From Oscillospiraceae bacterium (lineage in GTDB: Bacteria > Bacillota > Clostridia > Oscillospirales > Acutalibacteraceae): a DNA stretch of 64,000 nt. The notes beneath the pieces are model-generated. The model was not told the origin of the DNA and searched no databases. It saw only the letters and a program-made list of their open reading frames with translations. Location of the stretch: positions 3,424 through 67,423 of the forward strand of contig DPOR01000005.1 in assembly GCA_003538135.1 (NCBI GenBank), written 5' to 3'. This document shows positions 1 through 7,647 of the stretch, piece after piece (the first letter of the stretch is position 1; each line of letters opens with the position of its first letter). Position numbers and translations under genes: made by a program.

Positions 1-13
1 GTTCAAATCAATA

Positions 14-32
14 TGTCAACATTTTGTTTACA
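14..32. promoter_or_regulatory. Distal operator-like inverted repeat
   Basis: Imperfect inverted repeat with TCAACA and TGTTTA half-sites separated by 3 bp (16-30). It has the same layout as the palindrome inside the repressor promoter at 95-109, so it is a plausible extra binding site for the XRE regulator encoded at 135. Inference from symmetry only. Confidence 0.45.
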
Positions 33-75
33 TTTTTTTATTTTTTTGCTTTTCTCGGCATATTAACGTTTCATT

Positions 76-109
76 TTGTTGCAACAATTGACAAGCAACA
101 AAATGTTGC
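76..109. promoter_or_regulatory. Two operator palindromes over the repressor promoter
   Basis: TTGTTGCAACAA (76-87) is a perfect 12-bp palindrome abutting the -35 box. GCAACA-AAA-TGTTGC (95-109) is a perfect 6+6 inverted repeat filling the spacer between -35 and -10. A protein bound at either would block the promoter, which suggests autorepression by the XRE regulator. Confidence 0.65.
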
Positions 110-116
110 GTATAAT
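88..116 (+). promoter_or_regulatory. Consensus sigma-A promoter of the repressor operon
   Basis: TTGACA (88-93), 17-bp spacer, TATAAT (111-116): an exact match to the vegetative consensus. The start codon at 135 lies 18 bp downstream of the -10 box, with a GAGGTGG ribosome-binding site between. Confidence 0.85.
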
Positions 117-134
117 GGTATTGAGGTGGTAGAA

Positions 135-473
135 ATGAATAATATGGCCTATTACAGAAACAAAAAGAATTTGTCACAACAGAATGTCGCGGATTATTTG
201 GGGATAAGCCGTCAAGCATATTGCAACTATGAAACCGGTAAAAGAGAGGCATCCTACGAGACTCTCTTGAAATTAGCCGAATGCCTTGAAACCTCGGTTG
301 ACGAACTTCTGAGAGAGCGTCCAACATCCCAAGAGGTCAACGATGAGGACCTCATGTTCGCACTTTTTGACGGCGCAACCGAAGAAGAAATAACTCCAGA
401 AATGTATGCAGAAGTTAAACATTTTGCAAAGTTTATTTTGGAAAGGGAAAGAAACAAAAATGAGCAGTCTTGA
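135..473 (+). CDS. XRE-family (ImmR/CI-like) repressor
   Basis: 112-residue DNA-binding protein. Residues about 5-60 form a Cro/CI helix-turn-helix, with the recognition-helix segment around ISRQAYCNYETGKREAS and the family-typical ...LLKLAECLETSVDELL end. The acidic C-terminal part probably mediates dimerisation. The start at 135 was chosen over an upstream ATG because GAGGTGG sits just before it and because a start at 24 would place coding sequence over the promoter. The next gene overlaps it by 14 bp and encodes an ImmA-like protease, the classical ImmR/ImmA pairing that controls excision of ICEBs1-type elements and some prophages. Probably represses its own promoter. Confidence 0.85.
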   Translation: MNNMAYYRNKKNLSQQNVADYLGISRQAYCNYETGKREASYETLLKLAECLETSVDELLRERPTSQEVNDEDLMFALFDGATEEEITPEMYAEVKHFAKFILERERNKNEQS

Positions 474-882
474 CGGCTTGTATGATTTAGCAGAAGAAGA
501 GAACATTGAAGTGCTTGCTGTCTCTCTGCCAATAATCGGCGCAGTGTCGGCCATGCGGCAGAGCGGAAAGTGTTACATAGGAATTGACCCATTTTGTTTG
601 GAGACGTCCAGCGATGAGTGCGTTCGTTTGGCGCACGAGCTCGGGCATTGTGTTACTGGCAGCTTTTACAACATATATGCCGCCTGCGACATCCGCGCCA
701 AGCACGAATATGCCGCCGACAAGTGGGCAATAAAAAAGCTCGTCCCGGAGGACGAGCTTGAGGAAGCGGTGAAGCACGGTTTCACGGAATCGTGGGAACT
801 TTCCGAATATTTTGATGTGACCGTTCCGTTTATGCAAAAAGCTATGAGTTATTATAAAGAACAAGCCCTCGGGCGTTTGTAA
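460..882 (+). CDS. ImmA/IrrE-family zinc metallopeptidase
   Basis: 140-residue cytoplasmic protease-like protein with an HELGH motif at residues 59-63 (HExxH zinc ligands and general base) and EYAAD at 83-87 that supplies the usual downstream glutamate ligand. In ICEBs1-type systems the equivalent ImmA cleaves the ImmR repressor during the SOS response or under mating signals. Here the gene overlaps the end of the repressor gene by 14 bp, so translation is probably coupled. The start at 460 follows a purine-rich GGGAAAGAAA stretch. The substrate is inferred to be the upstream XRE repressor. Confidence 0.85.
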   Translation: MSSLDGLYDLAEEENIEVLAVSLPIIGAVSAMRQSGKCYIGIDPFCLETSSDECVRLAHELGHCVTGSFYNIYAACDIRAKHEYAADKWAIKKLVPEDELEEAVKHGFTESWELSEYFDVTVPFMQKAMSYYKEQALGRL

Positions 883-904
883 TAAGCTAAGGAGATGTTA
901 AAAA

Positions 905-1570
905 ATGAAATGGCTAATACTCATCTTAATCATTGTCATCGGCATTGTTTTCGCGCTTATCGACGAAATAAAGGTAAGCGCGCATCCGGCTCTTTTCTCA
1001 GTCTTGCTTGCGCTCGCTCTGGCCGTGCTTGCCGTCGGCGCATTCTTTTTTCTGCGCTATTTGCTCAAATCGTCTAAAAAAGCAAAGAGCCAGCCAAACG
1101 AAGAAATGGCTCCGCCCGCTCCCCAGCCGATCAAGCAGGAAGATTTATATGAATTTTATCGCGTTAAGACCGCCGGGGTGACTTTTAACAATGACGACGG
1201 CACGAGCCGCCAAGATTTAATCAGAAAGATGTATTACCACGAGCCGCCGTTCGAGGATAAGGAAGCAGAACTCGCGCTTGAAAGGTACGAATATCGCGGC
1301 AGGCCGGCATATAAAGTCCTTGTTAACGACTGTCAGATCGGCAACCTTTCAAAGACGGATGCCGAATATGTGGACGCAAATATGGATCGCTTTGTAACGC
1401 TTTGCGGTGCCGAAATCGTCGGCGGCGACAAGCCGAAAGACCACTTCTTTGATGATGTCTACGACGACGATTATGACGACACTTTCAGTCACCGCCGCTA
1501 TGACGACTACGATGATGATGATATCCCGCTGAATTGGGGATTCCATTTCAACATAAAATTCAAAAAATAA
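905..1570 (+). CDS. HIRAN-like domain protein with two membrane helices
   Basis: 221 residues. Two hydrophobic helices near residues 2-18 and 29-52 are followed by a basic KSSKKAK stretch, a proline-rich linker, and a HIRAN-like region from about residue 79 to 160 (GVTFNNDDGTSRQDL ... RPAYKVLVNDCQIGNL). HIRAN domains are DNA-end or modified-DNA binding modules in helicases and phage proteins; a membrane-anchored copy is unusual. The tail is extremely rich in Asp and Tyr. AAGGAG precedes the ATG by 10 bp, and it probably forms one transcript with the repressor and protease genes. Function unknown. Confidence 0.6.
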   Translation: MKWLILILIIVIGIVFALIDEIKVSAHPALFSVLLALALAVLAVGAFFFLRYLLKSSKKAKSQPNEEMAPPAPQPIKQEDLYEFYRVKTAGVTFNNDDGTSRQDLIRKMYYHEPPFEDKEAELALERYEYRGRPAYKVLVNDCQIGNLSKTDAEYVDANMDRFVTLCGAEIVGGDKPKDHFFDDVYDDDYDDTFSHRRYDDYDDDDIPLNWGFHFNIKFKK

Positions 1571-1577
1571 TAAAAAA

Positions 1578-1605
1578 GCCCGCCCCTGCGGGAACAGGGA
1601 CGGGC
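1578..1605. other. GC-rich hairpin between HIRAN gene and integrase
   Basis: GCCCGCCCCTG and CAGGGACGGGC arms around a 6-nt loop. On the + strand no T tract follows, while on the - strand a run of T follows, so it would terminate only leftward transcription. It may simply insulate the integrase gene. Confidence 0.5.
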
Positions 1606-1696
1606 GGAGCATCAAACCACACCTACGACAGAGTGAGTTGATATATTTATTATATCACCCGCTCCGGAAAAGTACAAGCAAAGGAGCGGTATTTTT

Positions 1697-2755
1697 ATGA
1701 AAAATCCGAACGGATATGGATCCGTGTATAAGCTCGGCGGCAAACGGCGCAAACCGTGGATCGCGTTGACCCCGGCGCACTTCGTCGCCGACAGCATATC
1801 AAAAAAAAGAACGGTCATAGGCTACTACGCCACGCGCGCCGAGGCAATGACCGCCCTCGGGGCGTGGAACGAATCGCCGACGGCTCTTGTTCCGGCTCCC
1901 GCCGAAGAAATGACATTCCGGCAGCTATACGAAGAGTTTGTCAAGCTTCAGCGTTTCCAGAATTTATCCAAGCAAGCCCGCGACACCTATCTCGGCGCAT
2001 GGAAAAACCGCCTTTCCGTTTTGGGCGACTACAAAGTAAAAGACTTGCGGACAGCTCATTATCAGGCTGTGATAACCAAGGCGTATGAGGACGGGCTTTC
2101 CGTGTCCTCGGTGCAAAAAACAAAGGTCTTTGCCGGAATGCTCTGCGACTACGCCGTACAGACGGATGTCATATCAAAAAATTACGCTTCTTTTACCACG
2201 CTGCCGAAAATGGAAGAAAAGGAAAAGACGCCTTTTTCCGATCTCGAACTGCACAAGCTCGAAGAGGCGGCGGAAAGGGGCTTTATGTATGCCGATCTGA
2301 TAGTGATTATGTGCTATACCGGATGGCGAATCAACGAGTTTCTGGCACTCACACGCTTTAGCTGGGACGCCGAAAACCACACCTTGACCGGCGGCGAAAA
2401 GACCGAAGCGGGCAAAAACAGAATCGTGCCGGTCTCGGACAAGGTTATGCCGTATCTGCAAAAGTGGCTCGACAAGAACGGTCCGACAATCGTCTGCAAA
2501 GAATATCGCGGCAAGCTCGTCCGCGTGACCGACAAGTATTTTCGCAACCAATGGTATTATCCGACGCTCGAAGCACTCGGATTGCCGCGCCTGACTCCGC
2601 ACGCCACGCGGCACACCTTCGCGTCGATGCTTTATCGCAACGGCATCGACAAATGGGGAATCCAAAAGCTTATGGGTCAGGTCTCCGACGCGGCGACCAA
2701 GCGTTACACGCACATCGAGATGGCACAGCTCAAGGACGCCGTCAACTCGATTTGA
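1697..2755 (+). CDS. int: Tyrosine recombinase / integrase
   Basis: 352-residue phage-type integrase. The N-terminal part carries an AP2-like arm-binding fold (about 5-60), then a SAM-like core-binding domain (about 73-160) and a catalytic domain with Arg211 (TGWRINE), His302-x-x-Arg305 (HATRHTF) and nucleophile Tyr337 (RYTHI). The usual GH before the tyrosine is GQ here (Gln328). GGAGCGG lies before the ATG. It is the last gene of the element and sits between HIRAN and the tRNA operon, the normal place for an integrase acting at a tRNA attachment site. Expected to integrate and excise the element lying leftward of this point. Confidence 0.93.
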   Translation: MKNPNGYGSVYKLGGKRRKPWIALTPAHFVADSISKKRTVIGYYATRAEAMTALGAWNESPTALVPAPAEEMTFRQLYEEFVKLQRFQNLSKQARDTYLGAWKNRLSVLGDYKVKDLRTAHYQAVITKAYEDGLSVSSVQKTKVFAGMLCDYAVQTDVISKNYASFTTLPKMEEKEKTPFSDLELHKLEEAAERGFMYADLIVIMCYTGWRINEFLALTRFSWDAENHTLTGGEKTEAGKNRIVPVSDKVMPYLQKWLDKNGPTIVCKEYRGKLVRVTDKYFRNQWYYPTLEALGLPRLTPHATRHTFASMLYRNGIDKWGIQKLMGQVSDAATKRYTHIEMAQLKDAVNSI

Positions 2756-2761
2756 CCTAAA

Positions 2762-2785
2762 AAATTTGTTAGATTTTTGTTAGCA
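2762..2785 (+). repeat. Direct repeat TTGTTAG x2 downstream of integrase
   Basis: Two TTGTTAG copies 12 bp apart lie right after the integrase stop and before the tRNA-Val 3' end. Short directly repeated sites here are typical of integrase arm-binding sites. Assignment is by position only. Confidence 0.4.
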
Positions 2786-2851
2786 ACCGTCAGAAAATCA
2801 GGTCTTTTGAGGTTGTACGAGAAATATAGGAACGCGCCGATTTACAAAACA

Positions 2852-2896
2852 AAAAAGCCCCGAAGCCGTTGTATATTAACGCTTTCGGGGCTTTTG
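2852..2896 (-). terminator. Terminator of the tRNA operon
   Basis: AAAAGCCCCGAAGC and GCTTTCGGGGCTTTT arms around a 14-nt loop, just beyond the tRNA-Val CCA end. Read leftward it ends in a T run. It can also act on rightward transcripts from the integrase. Confidence 0.8.
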
Positions 2897-2900
2897 CTTC

Positions 2901-2977
2901 TGGTGGACACGCACGGACTCGAACCGTGGACCTCTTGCGTGTGAAGCAAGCGCTCTAACCAGCTGAGCTACGCGTCC
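2901..2977 (-). tRNA. tRNA-Val (anticodon CAC)
   Basis: 77 nt including an encoded CCA. The acceptor stem GGACGCG pairs with CGTGTCC and the anticodon loop TTCACAC gives CAC (reads GUG). The D-arm and T-loop GTTCGAG are standard. Last gene of a three-tRNA transcript; its 3' end faces the integrase at 1697-2755, so it is the likely attachment site of the left element. Confidence 0.93.
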
Positions 2978-3050
2978 TAAAAAATAAAGATGTCAGAATC
3001 CAGATCAAACGAATTCTGATCTGCCGATTGCGACATCTGTTTGGTGGCTC

Positions 3051-3125
3051 TGGTGACCCGGACGAGAATCGAACTCGTGTTACCGCCGTGAAAGGGCGGT
3101 GTCTTAACCTCTTGACCACCGGGCC
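3051..3125 (-). tRNA. tRNA-Glu (anticodon TTC)
   Basis: 75 nt with encoded CCA. Acceptor GGCCCGG/CCGGGTC, anticodon stem CCGCC/GGCGG, loop CTTTCAC giving TTC. Middle gene of the Met-Glu-Val operon. Confidence 0.93.
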
Positions 3126-3130
3126 AAAAT

Positions 3131-3207
3131 TGGTAGCGGCAGTTGGATTCGAACCAACGACACTCCGGGTATGAACCGAATGCTCTAGCCAACTGAGCTA
3201 TGCCGCC
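3131..3207 (-). tRNA. tRNA-Met (anticodon CAT)
   Basis: 77 nt with encoded CCA. Anticodon loop TTCATAC gives CAT. The acceptor GGCGGCA/TGCCGCT starts with a G-U pair and lacks initiator features, so elongator Met is most likely; a lysidine-modified tRNA-Ile2 cannot be excluded by eye. First gene of the operon. Confidence 0.88.
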
Positions 3208-3242
3208 ATAATGTGAGCCCCGTCATTCGACAAGGCTTGATT

Positions 3243-3271
3243 ATTATATTATATCGCAAGCGATTTGTCAA
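3243..3271 (-). promoter_or_regulatory. Promoter of the tRNA Met-Glu-Val operon
   Basis: Reading leftward, TTGACA (3266-3271), 17-bp spacer, TATAAT (3243-3248): perfect consensus about 36 bp upstream of tRNA-Met, as expected for stable RNA. Confidence 0.85.
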
Positions 3272-3326
3272 CAGATTTTTTGCAAAGTCGGATAAGATTT
3301 TAAAATTTTTCTGAATTTTATTTCCC

Positions 3327-3351
3327 GCCCCGCCGAAAGCTCCGACGGGGC
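3327..3351 (-). terminator. Hairpin after the first rhamnosidase gene
   Basis: GCCCCGCCG and CGACGGGGC arms with one mismatch, ten bases past the stop codon. The downstream T content on the - strand is weak, so termination strength is uncertain. Confidence 0.55.
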
Positions 3352-3360
3352 AGTAGGTTG

Positions 3361-5520
3361 TCATTCAAAAATTTCGTGCACTCCCGCTCCGACATCATGG
3401 GTTTCTTCGCCTATTATAACAGAAGCGGTGCTGCCCTCGGGGACGGTGAAAATATATCTTATTCCGCCGTTTTCACGCCTCCACTCGCTCTTTACCGTGC
3501 CGCGGCGGGTGTCTGTCGAGGCTCTGACAAAGTTCAGACGCTCGTCCGTCACGGGGCGGAAAATTATATGCTCGAAGCCGGGACGCTCGGGGTCGGCGTT
3601 TATGCCCGCCGCCGCGCCGTACATCCAATCGGCAACGGCACCGTAGGCATAGTGGTTGAACGAGTTCATGTCGGCGCTCCACATCGTGCCGTCGGGCTTT
3701 ATGCCGTCCCAATGCTCCCAGACGGTCGTTGCGCCCTTGGATATCGGATAGAGCCATGAGGGATATTCGCGCCGAAGCAGAAGATCATACGCCGTTTTTT
3801 TATAGCCGTTGTCGCTGAGCGCATGGAGCAGATACGGCGTGCCGACAAAGCCCGTCTCAAGGTGCCCCGCTCGCTCTATAAGTTCATTGAGCTGCCCGGC
3901 GGTCGTCGCCCTGTCGTCGGTGATATCAAAATACAGCGCGAGCACGCAGGCGGTCTGCGTGGCGTTTTTCACCCTGCCGTTCTCCATATATTCGCGCCTG
4001 AACGCCTTTGCCGCCTCCGCCGGGATATTCTCATATTCCTCGACATCCCTGCCGAGCGCATGAGCCGCCTTTATAAATAATTCGGTCGAATATTTGTAAT
4101 ACGCCGTGGCGATGAGATCCTCGGCTGTCGCGCCCTTGTAGCTGCACTCCGGGGAGTCAAGCCCGAGCCAGTCGCCGAAGTGAGAGCCGCCGGAGCGCCT
4201 GCCGTTTTCGCTGCGCTCGCGCATCCAGTCTATCCACGCCTTCATGGAGTCGAACTGCTCCTCGAGTACTGCCTTGTCGCCGTAGGTTCTGTATATCTCC
4301 CACGGGCAGATGACCGCCGCGTCGCTCCACGCGCTCGAGCCGCCCATGTCGTCGAATATATTAGGTATAACATGGGGCACGCAGCCGTCGCGCCCCTGGT
4401 CGGCGGCGAGATCGCGAAGCCACTTTTTAAAGAAGCGCTCAACGTCGAAATTGAGGCTCGCCGTGCGGACAAACACCTGCGCGTCGCCCGTCCAGCCGAG
4501 GCGCTCGTCTCTCTGCGGGCAGTCGGTCGGGACATCGAGGAAGTTGCCCTTTTGACCCCATATTATATTCTTGAAAAGTCGGTTCACCGCCTCATCCGAG
4601 CACTCGAAGTACCCCGTGCGGCGGATATCCGAGTGTACAACTACCGCCGTAAAATTCTCTTTTTTTATCTCATCCGGCCAGTTCTCAAGGCGGATATAGC
4701 GAAAACCGAAGAAGGTCAGCGCGCTTTTATATGTGTGCTCCTCGCCGTCGCAGGTGAATTTTATCTGTGCGCGGGCGGAGCGGTAGTTGGCGTTATAGAA
4801 ATTGCCGTCGCGGTCGAGCGTCTCGCCGTGAGAGACAGTCGCCTGTGCGCCGGGGACACCCTTTATTTTAAACTCGACATAGCCCGTTATATTCTGACCG
4901 AAATCAATAACCGTCTCGCCCGCCGGAGTTTCCGTTATCTGCATGGCGGATATGCGCTCGTGCTCGGTAATTTTCTCGCCCTCCTGCGGAATAAGAAAAT
5001 CCTTTTCGAGGTCGACGCAGATACAGTGCCGCGCTTTTCCCGCCTTAAAAGTCGCGTCATATATATCGCCGTTATATATATGTGTATATCTGAGCTTGCT
5101 CTCGCGGGCAGTCCATGAGCCGTCGGTGACTATGCTCTCCTCGCTGCCGTCCGCGTAGAAAACAGTCAGCTCGGCTATGAGCGCTGTGTCGCGGTAGCCC
5201 AAAAAGTCGCTGCTCCCACGCCTGTTCGAGACAGCACGCCAGCCCTGCCCGACAGTCACCTCGAGCGAGTTTTCGGCCTTTATCAAATCCGTCACATCAT
5301 AGCGCTGCACCTGAAGCCTGTGGGCGTAGGAGGTCCAGCCCGGCGCGAGGATGAAGTCGCCCACCCTGCCGCCGTTTAGCTTTGCCTCGTACACGCCGAG
5401 CGCGGTGATTTCAAGCACGGCTTTTCGGACGGGCTTATCGCATCGGAATTCCTTCAAAAACACCGTGCCTCCGCGCAGATTCTTTTCGCAGCTTTTTATC
5501 CATTCGCTTCTCTCGAGCAT
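3361..5520 (-). CDS. GH78 alpha-L-rhamnosidase
   Basis: 719-residue glycoside hydrolase releasing terminal alpha-L-rhamnose from plant glycosides or polysaccharides. An N-terminal beta-sandwich carries the family signature YEAKLNGGRVGDFILAPGW (44-62); DFGQN at 206-210 lies in the next beta module; the (alpha/alpha)6 catalytic barrel begins near 310 and includes PTDCPQRDERLGWTGDAQVF (331-350) with its conserved acidic and Trp residues, then a C-terminal beta domain. No signal peptide, so probably cytoplasmic and acting on imported oligosaccharides. One of three GH78 proteins here; divergent from a lipoprotein gene. Slightly shorter than the other two because it lacks an N-terminal extra module. 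Confidence 0.92.
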   Translation of the reverse strand: MLERSEWIKSCEKNLRGGTVFLKEFRCDKPVRKAVLEITALGVYEAKLNGGRVGDFILAPGWTSYAHRLQVQRYDVTDLIKAENSLEVTVGQGWRAVSNRRGSSDFLGYRDTALIAELTVFYADGSEESIVTDGSWTARESKLRYTHIYNGDIYDATFKAGKARHCICVDLEKDFLIPQEGEKITEHERISAMQITETPAGETVIDFGQNITGYVEFKIKGVPGAQATVSHGETLDRDGNFYNANYRSARAQIKFTCDGEEHTYKSALTFFGFRYIRLENWPDEIKKENFTAVVVHSDIRRTGYFECSDEAVNRLFKNIIWGQKGNFLDVPTDCPQRDERLGWTGDAQVFVRTASLNFDVERFFKKWLRDLAADQGRDGCVPHVIPNIFDDMGGSSAWSDAAVICPWEIYRTYGDKAVLEEQFDSMKAWIDWMRERSENGRRSGGSHFGDWLGLDSPECSYKGATAEDLIATAYYKYSTELFIKAAHALGRDVEEYENIPAEAAKAFRREYMENGRVKNATQTACVLALYFDITDDRATTAGQLNELIERAGHLETGFVGTPYLLHALSDNGYKKTAYDLLLRREYPSWLYPISKGATTVWEHWDGIKPDGTMWSADMNSFNHYAYGAVADWMYGAAAGINADPERPGFEHIIFRPVTDERLNFVRASTDTRRGTVKSEWRRENGGIRYIFTVPEGSTASVIIGEETHDVGAGVHEIFE

Positions 5521-5576
5521 ATTTTATCTCGCTCCTCTCTGTCGCCTCATCATATTTTTTATTCTCCCGCATACAT

Positions 5577-5604
5577 TTTATATGTGTTTGCAGTCCAAAG
5601 TCAA
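5577..5604 (-). promoter_or_regulatory. Promoter of the first rhamnosidase gene
   Basis: Leftward TTGACT (5599-5604), 16-bp spacer, TATAAA (5577-5582), about 55 bp before the start codon. Divergent from the promoter at 5658-5686. Confidence 0.6.
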
Positions 5605-5657
5605 GAGGCTGAAAACCTTTTGTTACCGAAATGTTATAATTTGTATATCTGTTTTTC

Positions 5658-5686
5658 TTGACTTTTTGGTTATTTTAGGGTACACT
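5658..5686 (+). promoter_or_regulatory. Promoter of the lipoprotein gene
   Basis: TTGACT (5658-5663), 17-bp spacer, TACACT (5681-5686), followed by AAAAGGAGC before the ATG at 5749. Confidence 0.75.
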
Positions 5687-5748
5687 GAACATACTGTGAA
5701 ACGTTCTATTCACAAAAACCAATAAAAAGTTAAAAGGAGCACGAACAA

Positions 5749-6669
5749 ATGAAGAGAATTCTCGCAATCATTATGGTTCTCGCCATGGTCTTTGCTTTTG
5801 CGGCTTGCAAACCCAAGGATGACGGCAAGGACACCACAGCCCCCGGCGTAAGCGGCGACGCAGTTACCAACGATAACAACGAATCCGTTCCCGCAGACGC
5901 TTCCGAAGCAGACGCTTCCGAGGCAGAGAGCACCGACGCTGCCGAAGTTTCCACCGACGCTTCCGGCAAGCCTGTCGAGACTCCCTCTCAGGGCGGCTCT
6001 CAGGGCGGCTCTCAGGGCGGCTCTCAGACCGGCAACCAGAAGGGTCTTAACTCCACCGACGCTAAAGCAGTCGTTGCTTTCTACAACAAGGCTGTTAAGG
6101 CTTCCGTAAAGAATCCCCCCAAGGGCAAGCAGACCATGAAGCTTGATAAGCTTCAGGGCACCGGCGGACTCGGCAAGATTCTCGGTTCCTTCGAGGGCAT
6201 CGCAAAGAAGGCTCTTGAGAAGAACTCGACTGAGACCACTTGGATCCCCGCAGGCGACCACGGTGACGTTCTTCCGACCGATGTCAAGAACGCTAAGGCG
6301 GCTATCTCCGCAGACGGCAAGTACACCATCGTTTCCTTCAACGTCAATTCTCAGACTGACGGCCCGAAGGAGAGCAGCTCGAAGGGCCCCGTCGGTCGTT
6401 CGATCGGTACTCTCGGCAACGTTCAGAACGCTCTCGATGAGCTTCCCGGCGTTTCCGTCACTTCCGGCATGGAGAACATAAAGCTCACCTACAACGACGC
6501 TTATGTCAGAGATGTCAAGATCGACAACGCCACCGGCAAGATCATCAGCGGCACCTGGCACTACAAGGTCAATGTCGACGTTAAGAATCTCGGCGTTAAG
6601 GTTATCGGTATCCCTGCAAGCATTGATACCCTTACCGGTATTGTTGACTACACCGTTAAGCTCGGCTAA
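5749..6669 (+). CDS. Secreted lipoprotein of unknown function (paralogue of 46175-47062)
   Basis: 306 residues. A type II signal peptide with lipobox AFAAC puts the mature cysteine at residue 20. A Thr/Ser/Asp/Glu-rich linker follows, then GGSQGGSQGGSQ, then a folded domain of about 200 residues. The second lipoprotein at 46175-47062 has the same plan (lipobox Cys, acidic linker, a segment on motion to AVVAFYNKAVKA / EIIAYFNTGANR, a C-terminal beta-rich part ending in a ...G.....DY.V...L pattern). Both genes adjoin GH78 genes, so a role in binding or sensing the rhamnosylated substrate is possible. No known family recognised. Confidence 0.7.
   Translation: MKRILAIIMVLAMVFAFAACKPKDDGKDTTAPGVSGDAVTNDNNESVPADASEADASEAESTDAAEVSTDASGKPVETPSQGGSQGGSQGGSQTGNQKGLNSTDAKAVVAFYNKAVKASVKNPPKGKQTMKLDKLQGTGGLGKILGSFEGIAKKALEKNSTETTWIPAGDHGDVLPTDVKNAKAAISADGKYTIVSFNVNSQTDGPKESSSKGPVGRSIGTLGNVQNALDELPGVSVTSGMENIKLTYNDAYVRDVKIDNATGKIISGTWHYKVNVDVKNLGVKVIGIPASIDTLTGIVDYTVKLG
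5986..6021 (+). repeat. 12-bp tandem repeat x3 in the lipoprotein linker
   Basis: TCTCAGGGCGGC is repeated three times without a mismatch, encoding (SQGG)n. In-frame slippage here would change linker length between strains. Confidence 0.85.
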
Positions 6670-6702
6670 GAAATTACCGTAACGGCGATTAACAAAACAC
6701 AC

Positions 6703-6736
6703 AAAGGCTCTCACCCAAACGGGCGGGAGCCTTTTT
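6703..6736 (+). terminator. Terminator after the lipoprotein gene
   Basis: AAAGGCTC and GAGCCTTT outer arms with a CCC/GGG inner pairing, followed by a T tract, 33 bp after the stop codon. Confidence 0.85.
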
Positions 6737-6781
6737 CATATGCAATGCAAAGAGCCGCGCCCCGAGTAGGCGCGGCTGCCG

Positions 6782-7183
6782 TTATTCTGTTTTCATCAGG
6801 TCTTTTACGGTTATGCCGTCGAAGTATTCGTTTGTTATCTCCTCGAACCTGCGCCACATGCCGACGGTGCGGCAGCTGTCCGCGCGCTCGCACGGCTCAT
6901 CGCAGGAGAGACACGCCACCGGCGCAAGGCTGCCCTCCGTAAGGCGCAGGATATCGCCGACAACGCACTGCTCCGGCGGTCTGCCGAGCCTGTAGCCGCC
7001 GCCCTTGCCGTGGACGCCCTCAACGTAGCCGTCCCTGACGAGCAGCGCCATTATCTGCTCCATATATTTTTTTGAGATGCCCTGGCGCGCCGCCACATCC
7101 TTCATCGGCACAAGACCGCCGCCGTGCTCCGCAAGGTCTACGAGCACCCTCAGGGCATAGCGTCCCCGCGTTGATATCATCAT
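6782..7183 (-). CDS. Rrf2-family (IscR/CymR-like) regulator
   Basis: 133-residue winged-helix regulator. The N-terminal Rrf2 signature ISTRGRYALRVLVDLAEH, the KKYMEQIM recognition region and the GKGGGYRLGRPP wing are all present. Cys91, Cys94, Cys98 and Cys104 form the cluster-ligand segment of the Fe-S sensing IscR branch, so the protein may bind [2Fe-2S]; CymR-type members, which sense cysteine status through CysK, usually lack these cysteines. It is the distal gene of the cysK unit, 21 bp after the mnmA remnant, with GGAGG before its ATG. Likely controls the cysK promoter, where a palindrome overlaps the -35 box (8927-8949). Confidence 0.88.
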   Translation of the reverse strand: MMISTRGRYALRVLVDLAEHGGGLVPMKDVAARQGISKKYMEQIMALLVRDGYVEGVHGKGGGYRLGRPPEQCVVGDILRLTEGSLAPVACLSCDEPCERADSCRTVGMWRRFEEITNEYFDGITVKDLMKTE

Positions 7184-7204
7184 AAAAATTCCTCCGTTTT
7201 GCGC

Positions 7205-7594
7205 TCAGCAGATCTCTCCGCCGCCGATAACCGTATCTCCGTCATAGACAACAACAGCCTGACCCTTTGTTACGGCTCTCTGCGGCTCGTCAAAAATTAT
7301 ATGCACCATGTTTTCGCCCGTAACTCTCACCGTTGCGGGCTGCTCCGGCTGCCTGTATCTGACCCGCGCGCTCGCGCGAAACTCCGCGGGCGGGTCGTCA
7401 AAGGCGATAAAATTGAAGTTTTTCGCGTCTAATTCGCGGCTCATCCCCGCGTCCTTGTTATCGAAGAGCTTCATCGTTACGCCGATGCAGTCAAGCCCGC
7501 TCTCCGCCGCGAGATAGGCGGCAACGGACGAGTCCACTCCGCCGCTCATTGCGACGAGTGCCTTGCGGCGCGGGTTATCTGGAGTAAAGGTCAT
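7205..7594 (-). pseudogene. mnmA: mnmA with a large in-frame internal deletion
   Basis: 129-codon frame that joins the start of tRNA 2-thiouridylase MnmA (PP-loop SGGVDSS at 17-23, then MKLFDNKDAGMSRE at 41-54) directly to its C-terminal beta-barrel (RYRQPEQPATV ... FDEPQRAVTKGQAVVVYDGD). Family members are about 350-370 residues; roughly 230 residues holding the catalytic cysteines and most of the tRNA-binding surface are absent. The seam lies near 7435. Reading frame, GAAAGGAAT ribosome site and stop are intact, so a short product may be made, but thiolation activity is not expected. Lies between cysK and the Rrf2 gene, a sulfur/Fe-S context. Confidence 0.85.
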
Positions 7595-7647
7595 ATTATT
7601 CCTTTCAAAAAGCCCGTAAGCCCCGACAAAGCAGCCTGAGCCGATAC

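Noticed and set aside
1578..1605. Rho-independent terminator after the HIRAN gene
   Set aside because: The hairpin has no T tract on the + strand, so it does not look like a terminator for the genes around it.
5986..6021. CRISPR-like short repeat array
   Set aside because: Three 12-bp perfect copies with no spacers, inside a coding linker. No CRISPR array or cas gene was seen anywhere in the window.
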